From the NCBI GenBank assembly GCA_016584305.1, contig JACEEZ010004788.1:318272-382271 (forward strand): a stretch of 64,000 nt of DNA, written 5' to 3'. Below the pieces are notes generated by a model. The model saw only the letters and a program-made list of their open reading frames with translations. It was not told where the DNA came from and searched no databases. Positions 1 to 10,500 of this stretch are shown one piece after another. Within the stretch, counting starts at the first letter, position 1, and the number at the start of each line of letters is the position of its first letter. A program made the translations under genes and the position numbers. Source of the DNA: Chionoecetes opilio. Taxonomy: Eukaryota; Arthropoda; Malacostraca; Decapoda; Majidae.

Positions 1-163
1 GGCCCTGGCCCTGGCCCTGGCCCTGTCCCTGGCCCTGGCTGCCGCATTGCTCCAATACCCACCACTGATCTGATCTTAGAATATGCCCTTATATCCTTCT
101 GTGTGGCGTCAGAGCTCCGCGTGCCTAGTGCCCCCCATTGATAGATACCTAGCCACGCCACTG
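1..163. mobile_element. GGCCCT hexamer tract and truncated CAGTGGCG-type MITE
   Basis: The window opens with about six GGCCCT/GGCCCTG hexamers (1-36). The following bases up to 163 match the 3' half of the element at 2710-2929, with the shared string around AGTGCCCCCC and the terminal GCGCCAC/CACTG end. This looks like a terminal-inverted-repeat element truncated by the window edge. The stretch 164-520 holds no gene that I can see. Confidence 0.5.
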
Positions 164-522
164 CTAACAAAACAATCCAGTCCTTTAACAACCCACAAAC
201 TACGTAGCAAAAAAAAAAAAAGGTATCCTCCCCACAATCCTCTGCGAAGCTGTTAACGAGTTCCAAGCACTAACGAACCCTATCAATAGATGCTTTAAAA
301 ATATACTACAAAAACTATACCAACACTATTACTAACTCACATTTGCTAACATTTAAGACTTAGATAACGTTACATGTCAAGAATTATTGGTCTCAGGGCA
401 ACAGGTCACGGGTGGGAAGGAAATCAGGGAAAGTTTAGGGTTTCGAAGCAGTGTTGAACAGTTGACTTCCTTGAGTATTCCAGCCCGAGCGATAGTCGAG
501 GGCGCGCCAGCGCTCAGGTAGG

Positions 523-2290
523 ATGTGTGTGCAGGGCAGCTGGAAGGAGGAAGCAGGGTGTGTGTGCAGGGCAGCTGGAAGGAGGAAGCAGGGTGTGTGC
601 AGGGCAGCTGGAAGGAGGAAGCAGGGTGTGTGCAGGGCAGCTGGAAGGAGGAAGCAGGGTGTGTGTGCAGGGCAGCTGGAAGGAGGAAGCAGGGTGTGTG
701 CAGGGCAGCTGGAAGGAGGAAGCAGGGTGTGTGTGCAGGGCAGCTGGAAGGAGGAAGCAGGGTGTGTGTGCAGGGCAGCTGGAAGGAGGAAGCAGGGGTG
801 TGTGCAGGGCAGCTGGGGGGAGGAAGCAGGGTGTGTGTGCAGGGCAGCTGGAAGGAGGAAGCAGGGTGTGTGCAGTGCAGCTGGGGGGAGGAAGCAGGGT
901 GTGTGTGCAGGGCAGCTGGAAGGAGGAAGCAGGGTGTGTGCAGGGCAGCTGGAAGGAGGAAGCAGGGTGTGTGCAGGGCAGCTGGGGGGAGGAAGCAGGG
1001 TGTGTGTGCAGGGCAGCTGGAAGGAGGAAGCAGGGTGTGTGCAGGGCAGCTGGGGGGAGGAAGCAGGATGTGTGTGCAGGGCAGCTGGAAGGAGGAAGCA
1101 GGGTGTGTGCAGGGCAGCTGGGGGGAGGAAGCAGGGTGTGTGTGCAGGGCAGCTGGAAGGAGGAAGCAGGGTGTGTGCAGGGCAGCTGGGGGGAGGAAGC
1201 AGTGTGTGTGTGCAGGGCAGCTGGAAGGAGGAAGCAGGGTGTGTGCAGGGCAGCTGGGGGGAGGAAGCAGGGTATGTGTGCAGCGCAGCTGGAAGGAGGA
1301 AGCAGGGTGTGTGCAAGGCAGCTAAGTGGGGAGGAAGCAGGGTGTGTGTGCAGGGCAGCTGGGGGGAGGAAGCAGGGTGTGTGTGCAGGGCAGCTGGGGG
1401 GAGGAAGCAGGGTGTGTGCAGGGCAGCTGGGGGGAGGAAGCAGGGTGTGTGTGCAGGGCAGCTGGGGGGAGGAAGCAGGGTGTGGTGCAGGGCAGCTGGG
1501 GGGAGGAAGCAGGGTGTGTGCAGGGCAGCTGGGGGGAGGAAGCAGGGTGTGTGTGCAGGGCAGCTGGGGGGAGGAAGCAGGGTGTGTGTGCAGGGCAGCT
1601 GGGGGGAGGAAGCAGGGTGTGTACAGGGTAGCTGGGGGGAGGAAGCAGGGTGTGTGTGCAGGGCAGCTGGGGGAGGAAGCAGGGTGTGTGTGCAGGGCAG
1701 CTGGGGGGAGGAAGCAGGGTGTGTGTGCAGGGCAGCTGGAAGGAGGAAGCAGGGTGTGTGTGCAGGGCAGCTGGGGGGAGGAAGCAGGGTGTGTGTGCAG
1801 GGCAGCTGGGGGGAGGAAGCAGGGTGTGTGCAGGGCAGCTGGGGGAGGAAGCAGGGTGTGTGTGCAGGGCAGCTGGGGGGAGGAAGCAGGGTGTGTGCAG
1901 GGCAGCTGGGGGGAGGAAGCAGGGTGTGTGTGCAGGGCAGCTGGAAGGAGGAAGCAGGGTGTGTGTGCAGGGCAGCTGGGGGGAGGAAGCAGGGTGTGTG
2001 TGCAGGGCAGCTGGGGGGAGGAAGCAGGGTGTGTGCAGGGCAGCTGGGGGGAGGAAGCAGGGTGTGTGTGCAGGGCAGCTGGGGGGAGGAAGCAGGGTGT
2101 GTGTGCAGGGCAGCTGGGGGGAGGAAGCAGGGTGTGTGCAGGGCAGCTGGGGGGAGGAAGCAGGGTGTGTGTGCAGGGCAGCTGGGGGGAGGAAGCAGGG
2201 TGTGTGTGCAGGGCAGCTGGGGGGAAGAAGCAGGGTGTGTGCAGGGCAGCTGGGGGGAGGAAGCAGGGTGTGTGTGCAGGGCAGGCAGCT
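523..2290. repeat. 33/35-bp minisatellite, about 52 copies
   Basis: Units of 33 or 35 bp carry the core GCAGGGCAGCTGGAAGG followed by AGGAAGCAGG and a GT run of 3 or 4 dinucleotides. Two unit types exist: A (GGAAGG) and B (GGGGGG). From 523 to about 960 the array is mostly A. From about 960 to 1330 A and B alternate as a ~68-bp dimer. From 1330 on it is almost all B. The units lack stop codons on several frames, so long open frames on both strands here are artefacts. Confidence 0.95.
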
Positions 2291-2396
2291 GGGAGGAGGT
2301 AGGGAATGATTTTTGGCCAAACAACACTTCATTTTGTTGCTTTTCAACATATTTCTGCAGTGCAAGTTCAGTAGAGAGAGAAAGGGAGGGAGTGGA

Positions 2397-2577
2397 CAGT
2401 GGCGGATCTAGGGGTGGCCATGGCCACCCCTGACATCTTATTGGCCACCCTAGATCTTAGTTAGAGGTGTAATGAAAATTCAACCATTTCTTTTTAATGG
2501 CTATGCCCTGGCCACCCCACTCTAGATCTGTGTCCACCCTTGGCCACCCCTGTCACCATGTCCTGGCGGCGCCACTG
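2397..2577. mobile_element. MITE with CAGTGGCGG termini
   Basis: The element starts CAGTGGCGGATC and ends GGCGGCGCCACTG, giving short terminal inverted repeats around a 180-bp body that contains repeated GGCCACCCC blocks. No coding capacity is seen. The terminus resembles hAT-like non-autonomous elements, but I could not define a target duplication. Confidence 0.55.
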
Positions 2578-2709
2578 TGAGGGCGAGAGGGAGGGAGGGA
2601 GGAAGAGAGAGCTTACGTGTGATTTGAGGTTGTTTAGTCCTCCCTGCAAAGTAATGGCTGTTGCCTCGTTATCTTTCTACCTTATATAACGTCAGATCAG
2701 CTATATAGC

Positions 2710-2929
2710 CAGTGGCGTAGCTACGGGGGGGGGGGGGGGGGGTTCACGTGCCCCCCCCACCCCCCGGGATAATCCGGTGCCCCCCCACTGGCCATGGCTG
2801 CCGTAATCTGCTTGGACCTGTGACTGACGATATGTCCCAATACCCTTCTATGTGGCATCAGAATGCCCCTCAACTCCGCTTGCCATAGTGCCCCCCCCCC
2901 CCTATTCTTAGGTACTTAGCGCCACCACT
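2710..2929. mobile_element. MITE with CAGTGGCGTAGC terminus and G/C homopolymers
   Basis: The left end is CAGTGGCGTAGCTACGGG and the right end is TAGCGCCACCACT. The interior contains G and C homopolymers (about 2726-2766 and 2891-2902), which are prone to assembly error. It is the same family as the fragment at the window start. Confidence 0.55.
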
Positions 2930-3015
2930 ACCACCACTACTACTGTGCGTCATGTCCTATCATTCATGACGGCCCTAATCTGTGCTGTCACCAGGGGATT
3001 GACAGCTATAACACC

Positions 3016-3131
3016 TCTCTCTCTCTCTCTCTCTCTCTCCTGTATGTCTCAGGTCTGTCTTATCTTATCATCTCTTAGAAAAAGTTAATAAAATTAGACA
3101 TCCTTTGTGTGTGTGTGTGTGTGTGTGTGTA
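3016..3131. repeat. (CT)n and (GT)n microsatellites
   Basis: A CT run lies at about 3016-3039 and a GT run at about 3105-3131. No gene is seen in 2930-3260. Confidence 0.9.
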
Positions 3132-3261
3132 CAAGTCCTGTATATGATATATTTTGAATCAATTTTATTCCTTCGTTTGTATTCTTATTCATTAATTTAT
3201 TTATTTTTCCTTCATTGAATCAGACTTCTCTGTTCTAATGTATGTTTACCCTATCTATTCA

Positions 3262-3545
3262 GCGTCTCCGTGGTGTAGTGGCTGGCGCGCCTACCTACGA
3301 ATCTGCGGGCCCTGGTTCGAATTCCAGCCAGGGCAGTCGGCGGCCAGGCCTATCAGCTAGCTGTTCATCCTTCCTTTCGGGGATGGTAGATAAATGGGTA
3401 CCTGGGGAAACTTGGGGACGATAACTGTGGTAACCCGGATGTCACACTAGCCCTGTGTCCCGCCCACCACAGGCTCAAGGGCTAATGAAACGGAGATGAG
3501 CACCGAGGCCACGCGCAGCTCAGCGTATGCCCTGTATAGGTAAGT
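3262..3545 (+). mobile_element. tRNA-derived SINE (family 3)
   Basis: A tRNA-like head carries an A-box-like TGGTGTAGTGGCTGG and a B-box-like GGTTCGAATTCC. A non-tRNA body follows (GGTACCTGGGGAAACTTGGG and onward). The same body recurs on the minus strand at 44345-44548. This is a SINE and not a functional tRNA gene. Confidence 0.75.
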
Positions 3546-3651
3546 ATATTCTCCCTATGTATGTTTTTATGACCTCTGTGTGGCACATTGCAATACTTTT
3601 TTATGTATTTTAATCAATCGTTTATTTAGACTGAAAATAACCCGTACAGTC

Positions 3652-3881
3652 AAGGCGTAGCTTTAAAAAGGAAATTGGGAAAAACTGGTTCACTAATAGG
3701 GTGGTAAATGATTGGAATGGACTCAGTAGACAGGTAGTTAGTGGGGAGTCATTAGGGAGCTTTAAAAGGAGGCTGGACAGTGTTATGGATGGGGATGAAA
3801 GGTGGATGTAGGTAGTGTTAAGTAACAGGAACTACCACGTGTAGGTCTCGCGGCCTCTTGTAGCTTCCTTATGTTCTTAAG
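3652..3881 (+). mobile_element. CR1-type LINE, 5'-truncated 3' end
   Basis: The copy encodes the frame NWFTNRVV...W..LSRQVVSGESLGSFK near the LINE C-terminus. It continues through the shared 3' UTR (GGAACTACCACGTGTAGG) and ends in CTTATGTTCTTAAG, the octamer tail of the family. Confidence 0.8.
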
Positions 3882-4096
3882 GGTGTGAGTGACCCTACAA
3901 CCCCAGGTGAGTTAACCTGTGAGAGATGTGTCTACTCAGGTCCCGAAGCAGCAGCGAGGCCAGACAGTGAATGGCCGGGACAGTGGAGGGAGGGAGGGGT
4001 GGAGGATTCCGTGCGTCACTGTACTGCGTGCGTGCGACAGGGAGCGTTCAAACAGGAATGAATGCACCATAAGAATAACAAGATCTCTCTCTCAAG

Positions 4097-4180
4097 TATA
4101 TGTGTGTGTGTGTGAGTAGCAGTAGTAGTAGTAGGAAGAGGAAAGAAAGAAAGAAAGAAAAAAGAAAGAAAAAAAAAAGG
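4097..4180. repeat. GT, AGT and GAAA simple repeats
   Basis: Short GT, AGT and GAAA tracts run together. Flanking sequence 3882-4096 and 4181-4358 shows no gene. Confidence 0.8.
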
Positions 4181-4357
4181 AAATTCAGCCAAGAACTGTC
4201 ATAACGTCAGACTATTAATATTGTTGAGCGTGTCACTGGCGGATGTGTAGCAAGTGTGTGGCCGTCATCATGTGTCGCGTGTGTGGGGCGGGTGCAGACA
4301 GGCCGGGGGGGCATGAATCAGAAGGGATGTCCCACGCAGAGCAGACCATTGCTTTCC

Positions 4358-4358
<1 letters not shown>

Positions 4359-4406
<48 letters not shown>
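4359..4406. repeat. (AG)n microsatellite
   Basis: About 24 AG dinucleotides lie directly before a minus-strand CR1 tail. Confidence 0.95.
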
Positions 4407-4407
<1 letters not shown>

Positions 4408-4543
4408 ATAAGAAAATAAGGAAGCTACAGGAGGTAGTGAATGGTCCAGCCTCCTTTTAAAACCCCCTATTGACTCTGCACTAACTACCCCACAACCGAG
4501 TCCATTCCGATCATTTACCACCCTATTTGTGAAACAGTTTTTC
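4407..4543 (-). mobile_element. CR1-type LINE 3' fragment
   Basis: This minus-strand copy of the CR1 3' end starts at its CATAAGAAAATAAGGAAGC tail. It has an internal deletion removing most of the 3' UTR and ends at GTTTTTCCCT. Confidence 0.75.
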
Positions 4544-4677
4544 CCTGAGAGAAAGAGAGAGAATTATTCATCGTTTTCATCTATATTCATCATGTTGTCA
4601 AACGAAAATCCAATGCCAAGATGTAAAAGTGGTATCATGGATTTCTTCTCTCAGCAAGTAGTGGTGGTTTAAGTGGA

Positions 4678-4708
4678 GGAGGTGGTGGTGGTGGTGGTGG
4701 TGGTGGTT
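4678..4708. repeat. (GGT)n microsatellite
   Basis: About ten GGT triplets. The minus-strand histidine-rich frame across it is a by-product of the repeat. Confidence 0.9.
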
Positions 4709-4899
4709 GTCATGGTGATGAGATGACGCTGAAGGACTGACCTGCCTGCCTCCCTTCCCCCGTGCTCGCCTGGCCGCCCAGTGTATTATGTCCACCCTAG
4801 TGAAAACACAGAGTGTATTCCAAGCTTAGTGTGTAAATAACCATATTATTCCTTTAAAGGTGAATGTCATGTTTCACTTGCAGGGTGTGAGCGAGGGGT

Positions 4900-5170
4900 A
4901 TAGTGTGTGTGTGGGCGTGTGTGTGTGTGTGTGGGCGTGTGTGTGTGTGTGTGGGCGTGTGTGTGTGTGTGTGGGCGTGTGGGTGTGTGTGTGGGTGTGT
5001 GTGGGCGTGTGGGCGGGCGTGTGTGTGGGCGTGTGTGTGGGCGTGTGTGTGGGCGTGTGTGTGGGGGCGTGTGTGTGGGCGTGTGTGTGTGGGCGTGTGT
5101 GTGTGGGCGTGTGTGTGTGTGGGGTGTGTGTGGGGTGTGTGTGTGTGCGCGCGCGCGCGCGGGCGCGCGC
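4900..5170. repeat. GT/GGGC complex microsatellite ending in (GC)n
   Basis: Twelve-base-like units of GTGTGTGTGGGC with varying GT number pass into a pure GC run at about 5146-5170. Alternating purine-pyrimidine sequence of this kind can adopt Z-DNA (general knowledge). Open frames here are artefacts. Confidence 0.9.
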
Positions 5171-5242
5171 TGAAAAGATCAGAAGGTGAGAAAGATCTGG
5201 GAGTGAGGGTGAGCTCAGACCTCCGACCTAGGAAACATGTAT

Positions 5243-5491
5243 GGAAAAGCGTAGATATAAAAAAAAAATAGGGAAAAACTGGTTCACAAATAGGGTGGTA
5301 ATGATTGGCATGGACTCAGTTGTGGGGTAGTTAGTGCGGAGTCAATAGGGAGCTTTGAAAAGAGGCTGGATAAATTTCATGGATGAGGATGAAAGGTGGA
5401 TGTAGGTAGTGTTAAGTAACAGGAACTACCACGTGTAGGTCTCCCAGCCTCTTGTAGCTTCCTTATTTTCTTATGTTGTTATGTTGTTATG
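5243..5491 (+). mobile_element. CR1-type LINE 3' end abutting CFAP100 exon 1
   Basis: The copy begins at the GGAAAAGCGTAGAT point of the CR1 consensus and ends in TTCTTATG/TTATGTTG repeats. Only about 12 bp separate the tail from the AG acceptor at 5502-5503. Confidence 0.8.
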
Positions 5492-5503
5492 TGTGTCTTC
5501 CAG

Positions 5504-5754
5504 GCCTTTGTGAGGGGCGAGGTGGAGGCAAGATGAGCGACTCACCCCACGTCAAGATGGGTTTTGCCAAGGACAAGTGGCGGCTGGCAAAGAGAGGGTC
5601 TCACGAGGCCGCCAAGAGTGACGAGGACATCATCCGCGCCGTCCTGGCCAAGTTCCACTTCCCTAAGAAGGAGGAGACACACAACCCCTACGTGCCGCCG
5701 CCGGAGCAAGAACTACTGGAGCATTCCGGCCAGTCCGGGCGACAACTCCTTCAG
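5504..5754 (+). CDS. CFAP100: CFAP100 exon 1 (5' UTR end and residues 1-74)
   Basis: The acceptor is GTCTTCCAG at 5503 and the donor CAG|GTGATT at 5754. The ATG is at 5533 with AAG before it. The frame stays open upstream to the exon edge, so a start in an unseen earlier exon cannot be excluded. It ends in phase 0. Confidence 0.75.
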
Positions 5755-7529
5755 GTGATTGCCACGTCTTGTATTGAAGGAATCGGTGACTGTTTGGGTG
5801 TCTATATTTCCTATGACAATGACTGCAACAACACTCACACCTTCATCAAGGTGAACCAAAACTAAGATATCACGGGGATCTTTTATTGAGGCAATCACAG
5901 TTAGTGTCAGGATCTCTATCCAGACTTACATGTAGCCGACACAGATTCATTGTATTTTTGCAAACTAGTATGACAGTGCATACATAATGAGTGATTTCAT
6001 GATAATATCAATCCCAATCATGATAATATCAATCCCAATCATGATAATATCAATCCCAATCATGATAATATCAATCCCAATCATGATAATATCAATCCCA
6101 ATCATGATAATATCAAATAAAATTGGCCCACCCCCTTTTTTTATTCTCTTACTGTCTTCTTTATAGGCACTGGCAACTAAGCGGGCTTTGTGTTACCTCT
6201 TTTTGTTGTGCCCTTGGCCAGTCCTTTGTGATGTAAAAACAATGCCATGTGTGTACCCTTGGCAGGACCTGGCCCAGAGTGGCAAGGCGCCGCTGGTGGT
6301 GTCCCAGGTGAGGAAGGCAAACCTAGGCCGGCAGAGGGACACCGAGCCCCTGGGGCCACCCAAGCGAGGGCAGCGGTCGGGGCGCCCCAGCCTGCAGCCC
6401 CTCACCCCCCGGGACTACCTCAGCAGTGCACGCGCCACGGCGAGGGACCAGGTGGGTCCTCACTCCCAGCAGCAAATATTGCAAATTTTGCCCTTACAAA
6501 ATTTGCAATATTTTTTGAAAAATAGATTTGCTTGAAAATTAGTTGCTAGCAGTTTTCGGGCATGCTGAACACGAATTCAGTTTTCAGTTACAATGATTAG
6601 AAGTCTCTTATTTCAGCCAATTCACAATGACATGATACTTCCAGATATTCCTTAAAAATCACAAATTAGACAAAACTTACTACAAGACATAAAAATATTT
6701 TAGTCATTGCTAGATTAATCATTACTGCGAGAGAGAGAGAGGAAGGAGAGAGAGGAAGGAGAGAGAGGAAGGAGAGAGAGGAAGGAGAGAGGAAGGAAGA
6801 AGAGAGAGAGAGAGAGAGAGAGGAAGAGAGAGAGAGGGAGAGAGAGAGGAAGGAGAGAGAGAGAGAGAGAGAAGAGGAGGAGAGAGAGGAGAGAGAGAGA
6901 GGAAGGAGAGAGAGAGGGGAGGAGAGAGAGGAAGGAGAGAGAGAGGAGAGAGAGAGGAAGGGAGAGAGAGAGGAGAGAGAGAGAAGGAGAGAGAGAGAGA
7001 GAGAGGAGGAAGGAGAGAGAGAGGAGAGAAGGAGAGAGAGAAGGAGAGAGAGGAAGGAGAGAGAGAGAGGAGAGAGGGGAAGGAGAGAGAGAGAGAAGAG
7101 GAGAGAGAGAGAGAGAGAGAAGAGGAAGGAGAGAGAGAGAGAGAGAGAGGAAGGAGAGAGAGAGAGAGAGAGGAAGAGAGAGAGAGAGAGGAGAGAGGAA
7201 GGAGAGAGAGAGAGAGAGGAAGGAGAGAGGAGAGAGAGAGAGAGGAAGGAGAGAGAGAGAGAGAGGAAGGAGAGAGAGAGAGAGGAAGGAGAGAGAGAGA
7301 GAGAAGGAGAGAGAGAGGAAGGAGAGAGAGAGAGAGGAAGGAGAGAGAGAGAGAGGAAGGAGAGAGAGAGTTCAATCTGTGTGTGTGTGTAGGGAGGTAT
7401 ATGCTAACTTAGGAGTATGATAGAAGCATTACAAGGTGAAAATTATGTTTGGGTATATAATCTAATCTTTAAGTAGTAAGAAATTGATGGTTTATGAGTT
7501 CTTATGTGTATATGTTCCAGATTAATCTG

Positions 7530-7562
<33 letters not shown>

Positions 7563-10500
7563 CATGTGGTATTATAAGTGTGTGTACTTATAATTATAGT
7601 ATAAATACGATGGTTTTGGTGAGTACAAGTAATACAATCTGTGCTGTTTTGGCATATTTGAGTGACTTATTATTGTGTGGCGGGGCTAGAGGTAACCATC
7701 GGATAATTCGGACTTTCGGCTAATTCGACCCAGGTCTCCCCCCATTAGTTCAAATTAGAGAGCTTTTACTGTACTTATAAGGAGGGAAACCGGTTGAGTG
7801 AGAGTGGGGTCGTGATTTAAATGTTTGTGTAGATGAAAGTTTTCAATTCCCAGGAATGTCTAATAGTATGTTGTTACTGAGAGTTTGATAACATTCTCCC
7901 TCAGTGACTTCACCCAGTGCATAGACAGTCACATTGAAGGACATCAGTCAGTTAGTTAATTAGTCATCAGTCAGGCAATCAGTCAGTCAGTCAGGCAATC
8001 AGTTAATTAATCAGTCAGTCAGGCAGTCAGTCAGTCAGTTAATTAGTCATCAGGCAATCAGTCAGTCAGTCTATCAGTCATCAGTCAGTCAGTCAGTCAG
8101 TTAATTAGTCATCAGTCAGTCAGGCAGTCAGTCAGTCAGTTAATTAGTCATCAGTCAGTCAGTCAGTCAGTCTGTCTATAGACATAACAAATCAATCAAT
8201 AAGACATATAAAGGAACTTCAACAAGAGAAGAAGAGATATAGAATTTCCAACACTCCTTTAGTTTGTTGTTGTTTTGGTGCAGTGTGTGAGGGCGAGGGG
8301 CGAGATGGTGAGGCGTTACAGCAAGCAGGGCAGGAAGACATGGAGGCTGTGCTGTCTCGGCCATGCCCAAAGCTCTAAAAAGTTCAAAGTTCTAAAGTTC
8401 TTACGGCTATTAACCAGGGTAGAACAAGAAGTAACGGATTCAAGCTGGAAAAGCGTGGATTTAAAACAGAAATAGAGAAAAACTGGTTCACAAATAGGGT
8501 GGTGAATGATTGGCATGGACTCAGCAGACAGGTGGTTAGTGCGGAGTCATTAGGGAGCTTTAAAAGGAGGCTAGATCAATTCATGGTTGGGGATGAAAGG
8601 TGGATGTAGGTAGTGTTAGGTGACAGGAACTACCACGTGTAGGTCTCGCGGCCTCTTGTAGCTTCCTTATTTTCTTATGCCCTTGAGGGAGAGTTCTCAA
8701 CCAGGGGCGTCACAGATAGAGCAAGGACTGATGCCTCATAAGCTCAGCCAGTCTTCTTAGGTAGGAGGGGAGGTGGCTGAGCAAACTGGTGTCAGCAATT
8801 ATTATACATGACATATATCAGTTATGGTGGAGCAATGCAGATCAGAAAATGTTGATGTCAGTGAAGAATTTTAACCCCTTGAGACCCAGAACGTAATTTC
8901 CATTGTTATTTGGTCAATATTAGACGATTTATAGTGACTATAAGCAATATTTTATAGATATGACCTGTTTAGTATCCTTGTCCACTAACTAATTTGGTAT
9001 ATTTAAATATCTTTTCGTAATTTTATGACTAACAACAGACTATTATTGTTATAGCACAGGCAAGATCTGGGCGTGAAGGGGTAATAGTTTTTAGTAAGAC
9101 AGTAACTAGCAAGTGACCTCTGACCTCTTGCGACAGAACTTGGCCCGGGTCGCCGAGGTGGAGTCCCGGCGCCTGGAGGAGGAGCTGCAGCAGGAGAAGG
9201 CGACCAACACGCAGCTGGAGACGCAGCTGACGTACCATGAGGCAGCTCTTCAAGAGTTTCTTCAGTACCACTACAACGAAGTCACGGAGACCATGACCAG
9301 GTAGTGACAATGACTTACCATGAAGAGTCTTGAAGGATGGAGTGGCTTTTAACCCCTTGAGACCCAGAACGTAATTTCCTTTGTAATTTGGGTACCATTA
9401 GCAAACATGGGCATGATTATAAAAAATGGTTATGATTTGATTTTGATTCATCCGGAATAATTTTTTTATTATGATTAATTATGATTAGTCGTTTTTTCCT
9501 TTTTATGATTATGATTTGATTATAATTATTTGCCTTGACGTATTTGTGATTATGATTAGATTGTTTCTATATTGCTTGATTATGATTAGATTATGATTAA
9601 AATCACATTTTATTGTGATTATTTGTACACAGTAATGATTATTATTAAGGTCATTTTTTTGTTCAGTTATACATTAGTCAAGTGTTTTTTATTACAATTG
9701 TCACTAGCTTAAAGGACTGTGTGACTTGTCAACAAAGGCAAATTAACAACTTCACACACCTCACTCTTACCCGATTTGCTGACAATACCAATGGCTATTA
9801 AGAAACAGTGAGACCACTATCGGCTTCCTGAGGAAATTTTGCATGGCATTAGTCTACATTTATCCCTGTAATGTAAGTACAAGTATACCAAAACAAGGGT
9901 TAACCCCTTCACTGCGGATATCAAATTCACAGGCCTACCCCCCTGTGCGGCAGGTTTAATTAAAATATAAAATAATTACTTATCATATTTTAAAGTGCCT
10001 AAATGAATAGGATGCTCATTCCATACCAGAAAATCTATGTTTGGTCTTGGTGGAGGCTACCAGCTATGTGAAGAGTTACGTCAAAGTGCAGCAACAGGGC
10101 CGTGACCGTGCTGCCAGACGCACAATTAAACTACTTACTACTCAACATAATACAGCTTATTTTGGTACATAAATGCTTCATTCATGCATTCATTCATTCA
10201 TTCATACTTCTGTTTTATATCCATCAAGAATATATTGAATATCTTGACTATTTAGCCTCGCCATTGAAGTAGAGGGCGCGGCAGCATCAACACGTCGTAC
10301 TGTACCGCTTGACCTTATTACTCACACTAACTCACGCAAGCAGAAAAAGAGGTTCTATTATATCGCAACACTTGACACTGTTGCCATACAAGCCTATCAC
10401 AACGAATATTTACCCATAATATCATTGAGCGTGCAGTTTAAATACAGAAACCATATATGTACCAGCCGCAGTGATCCCTTAGATAGCTGAGAGACCGTAT

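Noticed and set aside
435..2433. Long open frames on both strands (over 600 codons)
   Set aside because: They exist only because the 33/35-bp repeat has no stop codons. All frames are open and the peptides are pure repeats.
6722..7375. 217-codon Ser/Leu-rich minus-strand frame
   Set aside because: A simple consequence of the GA tract.
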